NCBI GenBank assembly: GCA_963169635.1
Contig: CAUJDL010000021.1
Location: 1-37,618, forward strand
Length of the DNA stretch: 37,618 bases
Reading direction: 5' to 3'
Source: Bacteroidota bacterium
GTDB lineage: Bacteria; Bacteroidota; Bacteroidia; Chitinophagales; Chitinophagaceae
Part shown: in pieces, positions 1-9,931 of the stretch
Layout: every line of letters begins with the position of its first letter
How positions within the stretch are numbered: the first letter of the stretch is position 1
Position numbers and translations under genes: made by a program
The notes under the pieces: generated by a model
Database searches by the model: none
Told to the model about the DNA's origin: nothing
Seen by the model: the letters and a program-made list of their open reading frames with translations, nothing else

Positions 1-1
1 G

Positions 2-76
2 AAAGCTATTGCTTATGCTAGCTCAAGCAATCATTTATTTATTACTGGCAAATATTGTTCTAAACATTTTGAATAA
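2..76 (+). CDS. C-terminal end of an unidentified protein (cut by window edge)
   Basis: An open frame enters from the left edge and runs 24 codons to a TAA at 74-76, ending in residues ITGKYCSKHFE. Codon choice (TTA, GCT, ATT, AAA) resembles the real genes nearby. It would be convergent with the methyltransferase gene whose stop lies 8 bases further on. Only the tail is visible, so no family can be assigned. In DNA this AT-rich a 24-codon open frame can occur by chance. Confidence 0.35.
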   Translation, partial: KAIAYASSSNHLFITGKYCSKHFE

Positions 77-84
77 CCATTAGA

Positions 85-984
85 CTAAAATTTTTGTAGC
101 ACATAAATTATAGAGCTACATTTTTTTACATTTACTAATGCTTGAGCATTTGAAATAGCACCATTAATTAGTGCCATTAATAAATTTTTACTTCCATGTT
201 TATATTGCTCACTCAACATACTTACATAAAAACCATCAAACCACATTGGCTTGTAAGCTGTAATTAAAAACTGATGTTGTTTAGCTAAATACTCCATACT
301 TTTTGGAGAGAAATGATATAAATGACGTGGCACATCATAAGCTGCCCAATATTCTTTATAAGTTGCAGCATCTGAGCTTGTATAATTAGGTACAGCAATA
401 ATTAATTTGCCATTTGGTTTTAATATTTCATAAAACTTTTGTAGATAACTATGCAAATCGTGAACATGCTCTAATACATGCCACAAAGTAATAGCATCAA
501 AAGTTTCTTTATTAAGTTGATATAATGTTTGTGGTAATTGAAAATGAAAATTAAATTTTTGAGCTGCCATTTTTCTGGCAGTTTCGTCAGGCTCTAAACC
601 TGTAACTTGCCAACCTGCATCTGTCATTATTTTTACAAAAGCACCTGTACCTGCACCAATATCTAATAAAGTTCCTTTGCTTAAACCTGTTTGTTGTTGT
701 ATTAATGCTCTTTTACTTTTAAGGGTAATATTTCTTACAGTATGATAAAGTTGATTAATGAATCCTTCTTTTGTATCTGTATGAGAAATATAATTTTCTG
801 ATTGATAATATGAAGCAATAGAATTTTCATCTGGTATATCTTGTGTAAACCTTGCTGTACAAGTATTACATTGCCATATAGGAAATTTTTCTTTGCTAAC
901 TGTAAAATCTTGCACTAATAAAACCTCTTGAATAGCTTCGCTATTACAACAAGGGCAAGATGTATGATGAATAATAACAGACAT
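85..984 (-). CDS. Class I SAM-dependent methyltransferase with N-terminal zinc-ribbon-like motif
   Basis: A 299-residue protein. The N-terminus has a Cys cluster (SCPCC near residue 10, CNTC near residue 39) typical of small zinc ribbons placed before methyltransferase domains. The Rossmann fold follows with the SAM-binding motif LLDIGAGTGAFV near residue 106, an acidic end of strand 2 (GLEPDE), and the post-motif DAITLWHVLEHV. This arrangement matches Methyltransf_23-type enzymes that often modify lipids, sugars or small metabolites; the substrate cannot be read from sequence. I start at the ATG at 984 rather than an in-frame TTG two codons upstream. It lies downstream of metK on the same strand, but a strong terminator separates the two. 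Sure of the enzyme class, unsure of the role. Confidence 0.85.
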   Translation of the reverse strand: MSVIIHHTSCPCCNSEAIQEVLLVQDFTVSKEKFPIWQCNTCTARFTQDIPDENSIASYYQSENYISHTDTKEGFINQLYHTVRNITLKSKRALIQQQTGLSKGTLLDIGAGTGAFVKIMTDAGWQVTGLEPDETARKMAAQKFNFHFQLPQTLYQLNKETFDAITLWHVLEHVHDLHSYLQKFYEILKPNGKLIIAVPNYTSSDAATYKEYWAAYDVPRHLYHFSPKSMEYLAKQHQFLITAYKPMWFDGFYVSMLSEQYKHGSKNLLMALINGAISNAQALVNVKKCSSIIYVLQKF

Positions 985-1028
985 AAGCAAATAAACTAAA
1001 CAAAATGTATAAATGAAAATTAAAAATA

Positions 1029-1055
1029 AAAACCCTGCAAATTGCAGGGTTTTTA
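1029..1055 (-). terminator. Rho-independent terminator of metK
   Basis: An inverted repeat CCCTGC-AAATT-GCAGGG flanked by A-run and T-run on the two sides, directly after the metK stop codon. Because it has A/T tracts on both sides it could work in either direction; only metK reads into it from close by. Confidence 0.85.
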
Positions 1056-1057
1056 TT

Positions 1058-2311
1058 TTATTTTAAACCAAAAGCTTTTTTAACTTTTGGAACATAATCT
1101 AATTTTTCCCAAGTAAATAATTCTACTTTCATTTTCTTTACTTTACCATCTGGTGTAATAAATGTTTTTTCTACCACTTCATTTTTACGACCCATGTGTC
1201 CGTATGCAGCAGTTTCGCTATACATAGGTGTACGAAGTTTTAATCTTTGTTCTATAAAGTAAGGACGCATGTCAAACAAATTTTCTACAATAGTAGCAAT
1301 TTGTCCATCAGTTAAATTTACTTTAGCAGTACCATAAGTATTTACATTAATAGAAGTAGGTTTTGCAACACCAATAGCATAAGATACTTGTACTAATACT
1401 TCATCTGCAACACCTGCAGCTACTAAGTTTTTAGCAATATGTCTTGTAGCATAAGCAGCACTTCTATCTACTTTACTTGGATCTTTACCACTAAATGCAC
1501 CACCACCATGAGCACCTTTACCACCATAAGTATCTACAATAATTTTTCTTCCTGTTAAGCCTGTATCGCCATGAGGGCCACCAATTACAAACTTACCTGT
1601 AGGGTTAATATGGTATTTAATATTATTGTTAAATAGTTTAGCATATTTTTTATACTTAGCTTTTACACGAGGTATTAAAATTTCAATAATATCTTTTTTA
1701 ATTTTAGCCAACATTTTTGCTTCTGCATCAAAATCATCATGTTGAGTAGAAACAACAATAGCATCTATACGAATAGGTTTATTATTATCATCGTACTCTA
1801 AAGTAACCTGACTTTTAGCATCTGGACGTAAATATTTTATTTGTTTATTTTCTCTTCTTAATGCTGCTAATTCAATTAAAATTTTATGAGCTAAGTCTAA
1901 TGCTAAAGGCATATAGCTTTCTGTTTCATTATTTGCATAACCAAACATCATACCTTGGTCGCCTGCACCTTGCTCTTCTTTCTTTTTCTTATCTACACCT
2001 TGATTAATATCTGCACTTTGTTCGTGAATTGCAGAAAGTACACCACAAGAATGAGCTTCGAACATATACTCACTTTTTGTGTAACCAATTTTTTTAATTA
2101 CACCACGAGCAATTTCTTGAACATCTAGATAAGCTTTAGATTTTACTTCACCTGCAAGTACTACTTGTCCTGTAGTTACTAAAGTTTCGCAAGCTACTTT
2201 ACTATTTGGGTCAAACGCTAAAAAGTTATCTATTAAAGCATCAGAAATCTGATCTGCAACCTTATCAGGATGCCCTTCAGATACACTTTCAGAAGTAAAT
2301 AAATAAGGCAT
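1058..2311 (-). CDS. metK: S-adenosylmethionine synthetase
   Basis: A 417-residue methionine adenosyltransferase, which makes SAM from ATP and methionine in the cytosol as a homotetramer. Family signatures are plain: SEGHPDK near the N-terminus (ATP-binding His), the [12 protein letters not shown] hexapeptide region, and the glycine-rich [19 protein letters not shown] loop. Length is slightly above the usual 380-400 because of a lysine-rich segment after [12 protein letters not shown] (DKKKKEEQ) and a few other insertions. The frame is open for 20 more codons upstream, but the family starts at [10 protein letters not shown], so I use the ATG at 2311. That ATG sits about 30 bases downstream of a near-consensus Bacteroidota promoter. 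The gene forms a single-gene unit closed by its own terminator. Confidence 0.97.
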   Translation of the reverse strand: MPYLFTSESVSEGHPDKVADQISDALIDNFLAFDPNSKVACETLVTTGQVVLAGEVKSKAYLDVQEIARGVIKKIGYTKSEYMFEAHSCGVLSAIHEQSADINQGVDKKKKEEQGAGDQGMMFGYANNETESYMPLALDLAHKILIELAALRRENKQIKYLRPDAKSQVTLEYDDNNKPIRIDAIVVSTQHDDFDAEAKMLAKIKKDIIEILIPRVKAKYKKYAKLFNNNIKYHINPTGKFVIGGPHGDTGLTGRKIIVDTYGGKGAHGGGAFSGKDPSKVDRSAAYATRHIAKNLVAAGVADEVLVQVSYAIGVAKPTSINVNTYGTAKVNLTDGQIATIVENLFDMRPYFIEQRLKLRTPMYSETAAYGHMGRKNEVVEKTFITPDGKVKKMKVELFTWEKLDYVPKVKKAFGLK

Positions 2312-2339
2312 GAAAATATATTTTAATTTTAGTGAGGTG

Positions 2340-2372
2340 CAAAGATAAGTGTTGATAGCATTACAATACAAA
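2340..2372 (-). promoter_or_regulatory. Putative metK promoter (Bacteroidota -33/-7 type)
   Basis: On the minus strand TATCTTTG (2347-2340) matches the -7 consensus TAnnTTTG exactly. A TTTG element at 2372-2369 lies 21 bases upstream, the same spacing as at fbaB. The predicted leader is only about 20-30 bases, leaving no room for a SAM riboswitch. Confidence 0.6.
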
Positions 2373-2475
2373 GATTTTATGATTGATGTAAATTAGTATG
2401 TTTATTATTTTTCATTGTATAAAATGTATTGTATTATTTTTTGAGTACTCACATTTTATTTGTTGATAGATGAGC

Positions 2476-2509
2476 ATAAAAAAGCCTGAATAAAATTAAT
2501 ATTCAGGCT
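2476..2509 (-). terminator. Rho-independent terminator of the gyrA-TPR unit
   Basis: A perfect 9-bp stem AGCCTGAAT/ATTCAGGCT with a 9-base loop, followed on the minus strand by six T residues. It lies about 20 bases past the TPR gene stop. Confidence 0.9.
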
Positions 2510-2530
2510 AAACTTTATGGTTTACAAAGC

Positions 2531-3931
2531 TTATTTATATTTATCAAATAAACCATCATATAAATTAAATTTTGCATCGTACTCATCATAAGCTTTGGCA
2601 TCTTTTCCTTTCATTTTTTCTCTTTTATATAAGAAACAATTAGCCAACCATTTTACTGAATTTTTTAAACAGTTTACAGTTGTTCTATCACTCATATCGC
2701 CATTTTTCATGGTGTTATATGATTTCTCTAACCACTCAATACTATTATCAATTGCTTCCATTATAGATTTTTCTAAACCTGCATTTGCTTGTTTAATTAC
2801 TTCTACATTCTTTTTATATTCTGCTTCTGCAGCTGCTTTCTTTTTAGGATCTTTTATTTCGGCTTTGCTTGCATTTAATCTTTGTAATGCTTTTCTATTA
2901 CTACTAATAGCATCATCTAAAACACTAAATTCATTATAATGTAATAAACCAGCATTATAAGCTGCAAGTCCTAAGTTATTATCTTTATTATAAGCTTTTT
3001 TAAATGCATTTATAGCAGTGCTTTCGTATTTTTTAAAAGTTGCACTATCTAATTTATCTCCTTCTTCTCCTTTAGTAGATTCTATAAATGACTGTCCAAA
3101 TAACATATATTTTCTAGCAGATAATGTACCTGCTGCATCTTCATTTACATACAATTGATATCTTTCTTCTAATGTATTAGTTTTAGTAATAAAGTCCATT
3201 TCATAATCATCCCAATCCTGATCTTCTGGATATACTTCTTTAGCAATTTTAATATACTTACTAAATTTCTCTTTATCTTTTGTATTAGATGCATGTAATA
3301 AAATATACATGTAAGCATCTTTAAAATCTTTGCCACCAATTTTTAAGTCTGCAAATTTTTGATACATTGCAGCAGCTTCAGCTTCCATTTTACCATTTTG
3401 TGCTGCATAAGCTGCATATAAAACAGAAAGTGTATCAATTTTAGCACCAGTACCACGTAAATCTTTTTTAACAATTACATCACCCATATATACAGAAGTT
3501 AAAAAAGTATAATAAGACGAGTCCCAAGTTTTTTGTTCAAAAAATTTACGTCCAATATTAAAGTTGGTTACATAAAGAATATCTAAAGGTCTCCAGTTCC
3601 AAGCAGGAATTGTAGCATTAGAAAGCATTTTATAATCTGGCTCTAAAGCTTCGTATTTTTTAAATGCTTCAAAAGCAATATTGCCACAGCCCGGATATCT
3701 TACTCTTAATTTTTCTGAAAAGAATAGTTCTGAATAAACCCTAGATTGCCAAAGCCAGGTTTCTGCTTTTTCAATTGCTTTAGGATCGTTAACTAATTTA
3801 TCAATTTCTGTTCTTGCCTCTTCAAAGCTAGATGTTAAAAAATGTTGTTGCACACGTTTATACATTTTATCCTGTGCATTTGTACTTAGCAATGCAAAAA
3901 CAAAAATGAAAAGTAAGGATGTTTTTCTCAT
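2531..3931 (-). CDS. Secreted/periplasmic tetratricopeptide-type protein downstream of gyrA
   Basis: A 466-residue protein with a clear signal peptide (hydrophobic LLFIFVFALLS, likely cut after STNA before Gln). The mature part is almost all helical, rich in Ala, Lys, Tyr and Glu, with repeating helix-turn-helix units (for example AFKKYEALEPDYK, AFKKAYNKDNNLGLAAYNAG) as in TPR solenoids. No catalytic motif is visible. It follows gyrA after 11 bases, so it is probably co-transcribed and reaches the terminator at 2476-2509. Proteins of this kind behind gyrA are, as I recall, common in Bacteroidota, but a function linking them to gyrase is not known to me. Likely a scaffold or envelope protein; exact role unknown. 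Confidence 0.85.
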   Translation of the reverse strand: MRKTSLLFIFVFALLSTNAQDKMYKRVQQHFLTSSFEEARTEIDKLVNDPKAIEKAETWLWQSRVYSELFFSEKLRVRYPGCGNIAFEAFKKYEALEPDYKMLSNATIPAWNWRPLDILYVTNFNIGRKFFEQKTWDSSYYTFLTSVYMGDVIVKKDLRGTGAKIDTLSVLYAAYAAQNGKMEAEAAAMYQKFADLKIGGKDFKDAYMYILLHASNTKDKEKFSKYIKIAKEVYPEDQDWDDYEMDFITKTNTLEERYQLYVNEDAAGTLSARKYMLFGQSFIESTKGEEGDKLDSATFKKYESTAINAFKKAYNKDNNLGLAAYNAGLLHYNEFSVLDDAISSNRKALQRLNASKAEIKDPKKKAAAEAEYKKNVEVIKQANAGLEKSIMEAIDNSIEWLEKSYNTMKNGDMSDRTTVNCLKNSVKWLANCFLYKREKMKGKDAKAYDEYDAKFNLYDGLFDKYK

Positions 3932-3942
3932 GTTTATTTTGT

Positions 3943-6612
3943 TTAATTATTGTTGTTTGATGTTTGTTCAGCATTATCATTTGCTGAATCATTATTGGTT
4001 ATTTCATTATCAGTAACAGTTTCTTCTTCTTCACTTTCTTCGATGGTAGAAATTGCTGCAATAGCATCTTCTGCATCTAAACGAATTAAGATAACACCTT
4101 GTGTATTTCTTCCTGCAGTTTTAATAGTAGCAATTGATGTTCTTAAAGTAATACCACTTTCGCAAGTAATAATTAAATCTTCTTTTTCGCTAACATCTAA
4201 AATACCTACTAATTTTCCTGTTTTCTCTGTTACATTAATTGTTTTTACACCTTTACCACCTCTATTAGTAATACGATATACATCTTCTCCATCTTCATCA
4301 ATTAATCTTGTTCTTTTACCATAACCTTTTTCACTAACTACTAAAATTGTTTTTTCTGTATCGCCTTTATTGACACAAATCATGCCAACAACTTCATCAT
4401 TATTTTTATCTACTTCTATACCTGCAACACCTATTGCACCACGACCTGTTGGTCTAACTTTTTCTTCAGGAAATCTAATAGCTCTACCACTTTTTACAGC
4501 CATCATAATTTCGCAATTTCCATCAGTCATTCTTGCTGCAAGTAATTCATCTCCTTCTACAATTGTTATTGCATTAATACCTGTAGTACGTGGACGACTA
4601 AAATCTTCTAATGCTGTTTTTTTAATAATACCTTTTTTAGTACATAAGATGATATACTTACCTTCTAAGGTTTCTTTTTTATCTAAATCTTTAGCATCAA
4701 TAATTGCTTTTATTTTATCGTCTGATGGTATTTGAATTAAGTTTTGAATGGCTCTACCTTTACTTTGTTTTTCTCCTTCTGGTATTTCATAAACTTTTAA
4801 CCAATAGCATCTGCCTTTTTCTGTAAAGAAAAGCATTGTGTTGTGTGTAGAAGCTACAAATAAATGTTCTACATAATCTTCTTCTCTTGTTTTAGAACCA
4901 ATAGCTCCTCTTCCACCTCTTCTTTGTTGTCTATATTCTGTAGCAGAAGTTCTTTTAATATAACCTAAATGCGAAACAGTAATAATTACATCTTCTTCTT
5001 TAATAAAATCTAGCATATTTACTTCTTCTGCTAAAAATTGAATTTCACTTTTACGAGGTTCGCCAAATTTTGCTTTTACTTCTTCTAATTCTGTTTTTAT
5101 TAAATCGTAACGAAGTTGTTCATTGGCTAATAAAGATTTTAATTTGCCAATAGTTTTCATTAATTCATTAAACTCTTCAATAATTTTTTCACGTTCCATA
5201 CCTGTAAGGCGTTGTAAACGTAATTCTAATATTGCTTGTGCTTGTTTTTCTGATAAGCCTACACCTTGTGTATAATGTAGTTTAGCATCTTCGTTAAATA
5301 AATTATCTGGTAAATGCCAATTTTCGCTAACGCTTTTTTCAATTAATGATTTTTTAGCTTCTTCTGGTGTACCACTTGCTCTAATAATTGCAATTGCTTT
5401 ATCTAAATGGTCTTTATCATTAATTACTTTTAAATAACCTTCTAATAAATGAGCTCTTTCTTCTGCTTTCTTTAATTCAAATTTAGAACGTCTAATTACT
5501 ACATCCATTCTAAACTCTACAAACTCTGCAATTAAATCTTTAAGATTAAAAATTCTTGGGCGGCCTTTACTAATTGCTACATTATTAATACCAAAACTGG
5601 TTTGTAATTCTGTAAATTTATATAGTTGATTAATGATAATATTGGCAACTGCATCTCTCTTTAAATCTATAACAATTCTTATACCTTCTCTTTTATTGCT
5701 TTCATTATTTACATGTGCAATACCTTCAATTGTTTTATCATTTACTAATTGTCCTATTTTATCTGTTAGTGCATCTAAACCTACTTGATAAGGTACTTCT
5801 GTAATAATAATTTGTTCTCTACCACTTGATTTAGTTTCGATAGTACATTTACCACGAACAACAACTCTTCCACGTCCTGTAAGTAAGCCTTGTTTTACAC
5901 CTTCCATTCCATAAATAATACCTCCTGTAGGAAAATCAGGTGCTTTTACATATTGCATTAAATCTTCTGCAGTAATTTCTTTGTTATGGATATATGCAAT
6001 ACAACCATCAATTACTTCACTTAAATTATGAGGCATCATATTAGTTGCCATACCTACAGCAATACCACTACTACCATTTACTAAAAGCTGAGGAATACGT
6101 GTAGGTAAAACTGTTGGTTCTTGTAAGCTATCATCAAAGTTAGATTGAAAATCTACTGTGTCTTTTTCAATATCTTCAAGCATGGCTTCAGCAAATTTTT
6201 GCAAGCGTACTTCTGTATAACGCATTGCTGCTGGTGGATCTCCATCTTGTGTACCAAAATTACCTTGACCATCAACCATTGTATGACGCATAGTAAACTC
6301 TTGTGCCATACGTACTAGTGTATCGTAAATAGCACTATCGCCATGAGGGTGATATTTACCCATTACTTCACCTACAATTCTTGCACTTTTTTTATATGGT
6401 TTGTTAGAGTTATTACTTAACTCATTCATTGCATAAAGTACTCTACGATGCACAGGTTTAAAACCATCTCTTACATCTGGTAATGCTCTTCCTACAATTA
6501 CGCTCATAGAATAATCTATATAAGCGGTTTTCATTTGCTCTTCTATATTTACCTGAACTACTCTATCATTATCGTTTGTTAGTTCTGGCTGCATGTCATT
6601 GTTTTCTTCCAT
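3943..6612 (-). CDS. gyrA: DNA gyrase subunit A
   Basis: An 889-residue type IIA topoisomerase A subunit. The N-terminal breakage-reunion domain has the catalytic Tyr in [10 protein letters not shown] (Tyr132). The quinolone-determining region reads [12 protein letters not shown], with Ser93 and Asp97 in the two positions usually changed in resistant strains, so the sequence is of the sensitive type. The C-terminal pinwheel carries the GyrA box QRRGGRG near residue 562, which distinguishes it from ParC, and later repeats such as GGKGVKTI. The end is an acidic, Asn-rich tail. With GyrB it introduces negative supercoils. The gene is first in a two-gene unit with the TPR protein. Start ATG at 6612 fits the family and sits about 35 bases after a -7-like box. 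Confidence 0.98.
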   Translation of the reverse strand: MEENNDMQPELTNDNDRVVQVNIEEQMKTAYIDYSMSVIVGRALPDVRDGFKPVHRRVLYAMNELSNNSNKPYKKSARIVGEVMGKYHPHGDSAIYDTLVRMAQEFTMRHTMVDGQGNFGTQDGDPPAAMRYTEVRLQKFAEAMLEDIEKDTVDFQSNFDDSLQEPTVLPTRIPQLLVNGSSGIAVGMATNMMPHNLSEVIDGCIAYIHNKEITAEDLMQYVKAPDFPTGGIIYGMEGVKQGLLTGRGRVVVRGKCTIETKSSGREQIIITEVPYQVGLDALTDKIGQLVNDKTIEGIAHVNNESNKREGIRIVIDLKRDAVANIIINQLYKFTELQTSFGINNVAISKGRPRIFNLKDLIAEFVEFRMDVVIRRSKFELKKAEERAHLLEGYLKVINDKDHLDKAIAIIRASGTPEEAKKSLIEKSVSENWHLPDNLFNEDAKLHYTQGVGLSEKQAQAILELRLQRLTGMEREKIIEEFNELMKTIGKLKSLLANEQLRYDLIKTELEEVKAKFGEPRKSEIQFLAEEVNMLDFIKEEDVIITVSHLGYIKRTSATEYRQQRRGGRGAIGSKTREEDYVEHLFVASTHNTMLFFTEKGRCYWLKVYEIPEGEKQSKGRAIQNLIQIPSDDKIKAIIDAKDLDKKETLEGKYIILCTKKGIIKKTALEDFSRPRTTGINAITIVEGDELLAARMTDGNCEIMMAVKSGRAIRFPEEKVRPTGRGAIGVAGIEVDKNNDEVVGMICVNKGDTEKTILVVSEKGYGKRTRLIDEDGEDVYRITNRGGKGVKTINVTEKTGKLVGILDVSEKEDLIITCESGITLRTSIATIKTAGRNTQGVILIRLDAEDAIAAISTIEESEEEETVTDNEITNNDSANDNAEQTSNNNN

Positions 6613-6650
6613 TATTTTAATGTCTGTTTGCTATAAATTTTAAAGGTGGG

Positions 6651-6658
6651 CGAAGATA
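6651..6658 (-). promoter_or_regulatory. Putative gyrA -7 box
   Basis: TATCTTCG on the minus strand, one base from the TAnnTTTG consensus, 38 bases before the gyrA start. No convincing -33 element is seen upstream. Confidence 0.35.
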
Positions 6659-6816
6659 ACTTTTAATTACCTGAAATTGTTATTTTTACTGTAGTTTTTT
6701 AGTAAAAAATACAGGAGTTTATACACATTTAATAAACTTTTTTAAATGCTGTTTATTTTCTTTAAAAATTAAGTATTTACAGTATAAAAAATGTTATTGT
6801 TAATTAGCTTTTTGGC

Positions 6817-6850
6817 AAAAAAAATAACTGCTCATTTTTAGCAGTTATTT
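6817..6850 (-). terminator. Rho-independent terminator of accD
   Basis: An 11-bp perfect stem (AAATAACTGCT/AGCAGTTATTT) with a 7-base loop, followed on the minus strand by eight T residues, about 30 bases past the accD stop. Confidence 0.9.
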
Positions 6851-6878
6851 AGTTTAAAATTTATAAGATAATAGTTAA

Positions 6879-7802
6879 TTATTTTCTGAACAATTTTACA
6901 ATTTGTGCAATTTTAGCTTTTAAATCTTTTCTATCTACAATAAAATCTAAGAAGCCATGTTCTAATAAAAATTCGCTTCTTTGAAAACCTTCTGGTAAAT
7001 CTTTTTTAATAGTTTCTTTAATAACTCTTGGTCCTGCAAAACCTATTAAAGCTCCTGGTTCTGCAATATTTAAATCGCCTAACATACCAAAGCTTGCAGA
7101 AATACCCCCAAATGTTGGGTCTGTTAATAAAGAAATATAAGGCAATTTAGCATCGCTTAATTGTGCAAGTTTACCACTTGTTTTAGCTAATTGTAATAAG
7201 CTAAAAGCACTTTCCATCATTCTGGCACCACCACTTTTACAAATAATTAAATAAGGTAGTTTATGTTCTATACAATAGTTAACAGCTCTTGAAAATTTTT
7301 CGCCCATTACACTACCTAAACTTCCACCAATAAATTCAAAATCCATACAAGCTACTACAATGCCTTCTCCTTCTACAGTACCTGTAGCAACACTCATACT
7401 ATCTTTTAAATCTGTTTTAGCATGTATTTCATCTAATCTTTTAGCGTAAGGTTTTAAATCTGTAAAGCCTAAAAAATCTTTACTTTTTATTTCATCGAAT
7501 AATCTGGTAAAGTTTTTATCATCAAATAAATAATCAAAATATTCATTGCTACCAATTCTGTGATGATAGTTGCACTTAGGGCAAACATATTTATTATCGC
7601 TAAGTTCTACAGTTGGTTGAATATAATTACAGACAGGGCATTTATTCCATAAGCCTTCTGGTGTTTCTTTTTTATCTGATGTTTCAGTTGTAATGCCTTT
7701 TCTTAAGCGTTGATACCATTTAGCTTTTGCTTCTGCACTTGCAGTGGTAGATGATATATTATCGCCTGTAAGGTTTAAATCTATGTCTTCTTCTTTTTTC
7801 AT
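6879..7802 (-). CDS. accD: Acetyl-CoA carboxylase carboxyltransferase subunit beta
   Basis: A 307-residue beta subunit of the carboxyltransferase, which moves the carboxyl group from biotin to acetyl-CoA in fatty acid synthesis. An N-terminal zinc ribbon shows the four cysteines C55, C58, C74 and C77 (CPVC and CPKC). The crotonase-like domain follows with GGSLGSVMGEKF and the conserved KSGGARMMESAFSLLQLAKT and DPTFGGISASF segments. It has an N-terminal extension of about 25-30 residues relative to the family core, which usually begins near WYQRLRKGI; no closer ATG exists, so I keep the ATG at 7802. The alpha subunit gene is not in the window. It forms its own unit between a long hairpin upstream and its terminator downstream. 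Confidence 0.97.
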   Translation of the reverse strand: MKKEEDIDLNLTGDNISSTTASAEAKAKWYQRLRKGITTETSDKKETPEGLWNKCPVCNYIQPTVELSDNKYVCPKCNYHHRIGSNEYFDYLFDDKNFTRLFDEIKSKDFLGFTDLKPYAKRLDEIHAKTDLKDSMSVATGTVEGEGIVVACMDFEFIGGSLGSVMGEKFSRAVNYCIEHKLPYLIICKSGGARMMESAFSLLQLAKTSGKLAQLSDAKLPYISLLTDPTFGGISASFGMLGDLNIAEPGALIGFAGPRVIKETIKKDLPEGFQRSEFLLEHGFLDFIVDRKDLKAKIAQIVKLFRK

Positions 7803-7860
7803 TGCTCTTGGAGCTTTTAGGGGTATGTGAAGATAAGGAAAAAGATATTTTAAATAAATA

Positions 7861-7920
7861 TAGCTGCGAATAAAAGAAAATTTGTCAGCAAAATGTGCTT
7901 TTTCTTATTACTCGCAGCTA
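7861..7920 (-). terminator. Long inverted repeat between fbaB and accD, possible terminator
   Basis: A 9-bp perfect outer stem (TAGCTGCGA/TCGCAGCTA) encloses a second imperfect arm of A-rich and T-rich tracts (AAAAGAAAA against TTTTTCTTA) and a small apical AGCA/TGCT stem, giving a roughly 60-base hairpin. It lies 36 bases past the fbaB stop. There is no clean T-run after the stem, so termination is likely but not certain; it could instead be an mRNA 3'-end structure. Confidence 0.5.
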
Positions 7921-7955
7921 ATAAATATCATTTATCAATTAAATGTAAAATATTA

Positions 7956-9026
7956 CTAAGCAATGGTAATGCTTTTATCTATATATACATCTTGAATAGC
8001 ATTTAAAATTTCAATGCCTTCTTTCATTGGGCGTTGAAATGCTTTACGACCACTGATTAAACCCATACCACCAGCACGTTTATTTACCACTGCTGTTGTT
8101 ACAGCTTCAGCTAAATCGCTTGCACCACTACTTGCACCACCACTATTAATTAAACCTGCACGACCCATATAACAATTAGCTACTTGATAACGACAAAGAT
8201 CAATTGGATGGTCTGTAGTTAAATCTGAATAAACTTTTTTATCAGTTTTACCATAAGCAAGTTCTTTGGTATTTAAAGCATTAAAACCACCATTATTTTC
8301 TGGTAATTTTTGTTTGATAATATCTGCTTCTATTGTAACACCAACATGGTTTGCTTGTCCTGTTAAATCAGCACTTACATGATAATCTATACCATCTTTT
8401 TTAAATGATGGATTACGTAAATAGCACCAAAGAATTGTAGCCATACCTAAATCATGTGCCATTTCAAAAGCTTTGCTTACTTCTTGAATTTGTCGAGTAC
8501 TTTCATCGCTACCAAAATAAATTGTAGCACCAACTGCTGTTGCTCCTAAGTTTTGACTTGCTTTAATAGAAGCAAACATAACTTGATCGAATTTATTTGG
8601 ATAAGTTAAAAGCTCATTATGATTTATTTTTACAATGAAAGGAATTTTATGAGCATATTTTCTTGCTAAAAAACCTAATCCACCATAAGTTGTAGCAACT
8701 GCATTACAGCCACCTTCAATAGCTAATTTTACAATATTTTCTGGATCAAAATAAATAGGATTTTTTGCAAAAGATGCACCACCACTATGTTCTATACCTT
8801 GATCTACAGGTAAAATAGATAAATAACCTGTATTTGCTAAACGACCATTACCATACATTTGTTGAAGGTTTCTTAATACATTAGGACTTCTGTCGCTTTG
8901 CATAAAAACTCTATCAACAAAATCTGCACCTGGTAAATTTAATTGGCTTTTATCAATTGTTTTACTTGTGTGATTTAGTAAATACTCGGCTTTATCGCCT
9001 AAAATTTGCTGAATGTTTGTTGCCAT
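7956..9026 (-). CDS. fbaB: Class I fructose-bisphosphate aldolase (FbaB/DhnA type)
   Basis: A 356-residue aldolase that interconverts fructose 1,6-bisphosphate with dihydroxyacetone phosphate and glyceraldehyde 3-phosphate through a Schiff-base lysine. DhnA-family marks are the N-terminal [21 protein letters not shown] in the barrel, the phosphate-binding [10 protein letters not shown], and the C-terminal [12 protein letters not shown]. Length matches the E. coli FbaB group (about 350), not the metal-dependent class II enzymes. It has its own promoter upstream and a hairpin downstream, so it is probably a single-gene unit in glycolysis and gluconeogenesis. Confidence 0.95.
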   Translation of the reverse strand: MATNIQQILGDKAEYLLNHTSKTIDKSQLNLPGADFVDRVFMQSDRSPNVLRNLQQMYGNGRLANTGYLSILPVDQGIEHSGGASFAKNPIYFDPENIVKLAIEGGCNAVATTYGGLGFLARKYAHKIPFIVKINHNELLTYPNKFDQVMFASIKASQNLGATAVGATIYFGSDESTRQIQEVSKAFEMAHDLGMATILWCYLRNPSFKKDGIDYHVSADLTGQANHVGVTIEADIIKQKLPENNGGFNALNTKELAYGKTDKKVYSDLTTDHPIDLCRYQVANCYMGRAGLINSGGASSGASDLAEAVTTAVVNKRAGGMGLISGRKAFQRPMKEGIEILNAIQDVYIDKSITIA

Positions 9027-9061
9027 AATTTATTTTTTTTGTTAAGCAAGAAAATGGTTTG

Positions 9062-9094
9062 CAAATATAGCATAAAGCAAGATTACTTACCAAA
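9062..9094 (-). promoter_or_regulatory. Putative fbaB promoter
   Basis: On the minus strand TATATTTG (9069-9062) fits the -7 consensus and TTTG (9094-9091) lies 21 bases upstream, the same geometry as at metK. A short inverted repeat CCAA-ACA-TTGG overlaps the -33 element and might be an operator. Confidence 0.55.
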
Positions 9095-9148
9095 CATTGG
9101 CAAGTTTATTACTGCTTATTTTACCTTTTAATACAGTAGTTTTATTAA

Positions 9149-9931
9149 CTATCTTTTTATATTGATTAATTCTTGAGAAAGCTGTTTAAAATAGGCTACA
9201 CTTTTTAATAATCTGCTTCCATACCAAGTAAACATTTCGCCATCTACTAATTTTAGTTTTGGGTATAATTGAGGATAAGCTGTTTGTATTTCTGCTATAT
9301 GTTTTTCTTTAAAAGGATAAGGCTCTGACGATAAAAAAATATAATCGGGTTGTAAATAATTAATTTCTTCTAAAGTTGTGGTAGGGTATCTTGTTTGTTC
9401 TTTAAAAATATTGATAAAACCTGCTTGTTGTAACATATCATTAATAAAAGTATCACCACCAATTGTCATATATGGATTTCGCCAAATTAAATAACAAACT
9501 TTTTTAGGTTGTTTATGAGTATTATGTAAACTGCTAAAACAATTTTTTATATCGTTGATTAAATTAATTGCTTTTGCTTGTGTGTGAGTAAGTGTACCAA
9601 TTGTATCAATCATTTCATAAGCTTCTGCCAAAGTACTTACATCTGTAACATGTACAGGAAAAAGTTTTTGTAAATGCTCTATTTGTTCTTTAATATTTTC
9701 TTCTTTATTGGCAATAATCAAATCGGGTTGTAATGATATTATTTTATTACTATCAATACTTTTTACACCTCCTACCCTTGTTTTATTTCTAAACCATTTA
9801 TTAGGATGAATACAAAATTTTGTAATACCAATTACTTCTTCATCTAACCCTAAATAATATAATAACTCAGTTTGAGAAGGTACTAATGAAATAATTTTTT
9901 TAGGAGCCATATTTATTTGTGTACTTAACAT
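9149..9931 (-). CDS. BtuF-like helical-backbone metal receptor protein without signal peptide
   Basis: A 260-residue protein of the TroA/BtuF substrate-binding superfamily. Visible marks are the N-terminal [37 protein letters not shown], the long connecting helix region, [20 protein letters not shown] and [15 protein letters not shown]. Typical family members are exported and feed vitamin B12, haem or siderophores to an ABC transporter. Here there is no signal peptide or lipobox, so the protein should be cytosolic. Its ATG at 9931 overlaps the sdaA stop by 7 bases, implying translational coupling; a second ATG at 9910 is also possible. No permease or ATPase gene is nearby. Family is sure; ligand and role are not. 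Confidence 0.85.
   Translation of the reverse strand: MLSTQINMAPKKIISLVPSQTELLYYLGLDEEVIGITKFCIHPNKWFRNKTRVGGVKSIDSNKIISLQPDLIIANKEENIKEQIEHLQKLFPVHVTDVSTLAEAYEMIDTIGTLTHTQAKAINLINDIKNCFSSLHNTHKQPKKVCYLIWRNPYMTIGGDTFINDMLQQAGFINIFKEQTRYPTTTLEEINYLQPDYIFLSSEPYPFKEKHIAEIQTAYPQLYPKLKLVDGEMFTWYGSRLLKSVAYFKQLSQELINIKR

Noticed and set aside
2312..2530. SAM riboswitch upstream of metK
   Set aside because: The predicted transcript start is only about 20-30 bases before the ATG, and the rest of the gap is the terminator of the upstream unit.
2595..2939. Plus-strand open frame opposite the TPR gene
   Set aside because: Hydrophobic and Phe/Ser-rich, which is typical of an antisense reading of Lys/Glu-rich helices; the minus-strand gene has a proper signal peptide.
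3950..4735. Two plus-strand open frames opposite gyrA
   Set aside because: They are antisense to a certain gyrA, rich in Ser, Ile and Leu as expected from reversed codons, and have no motif or promoter.
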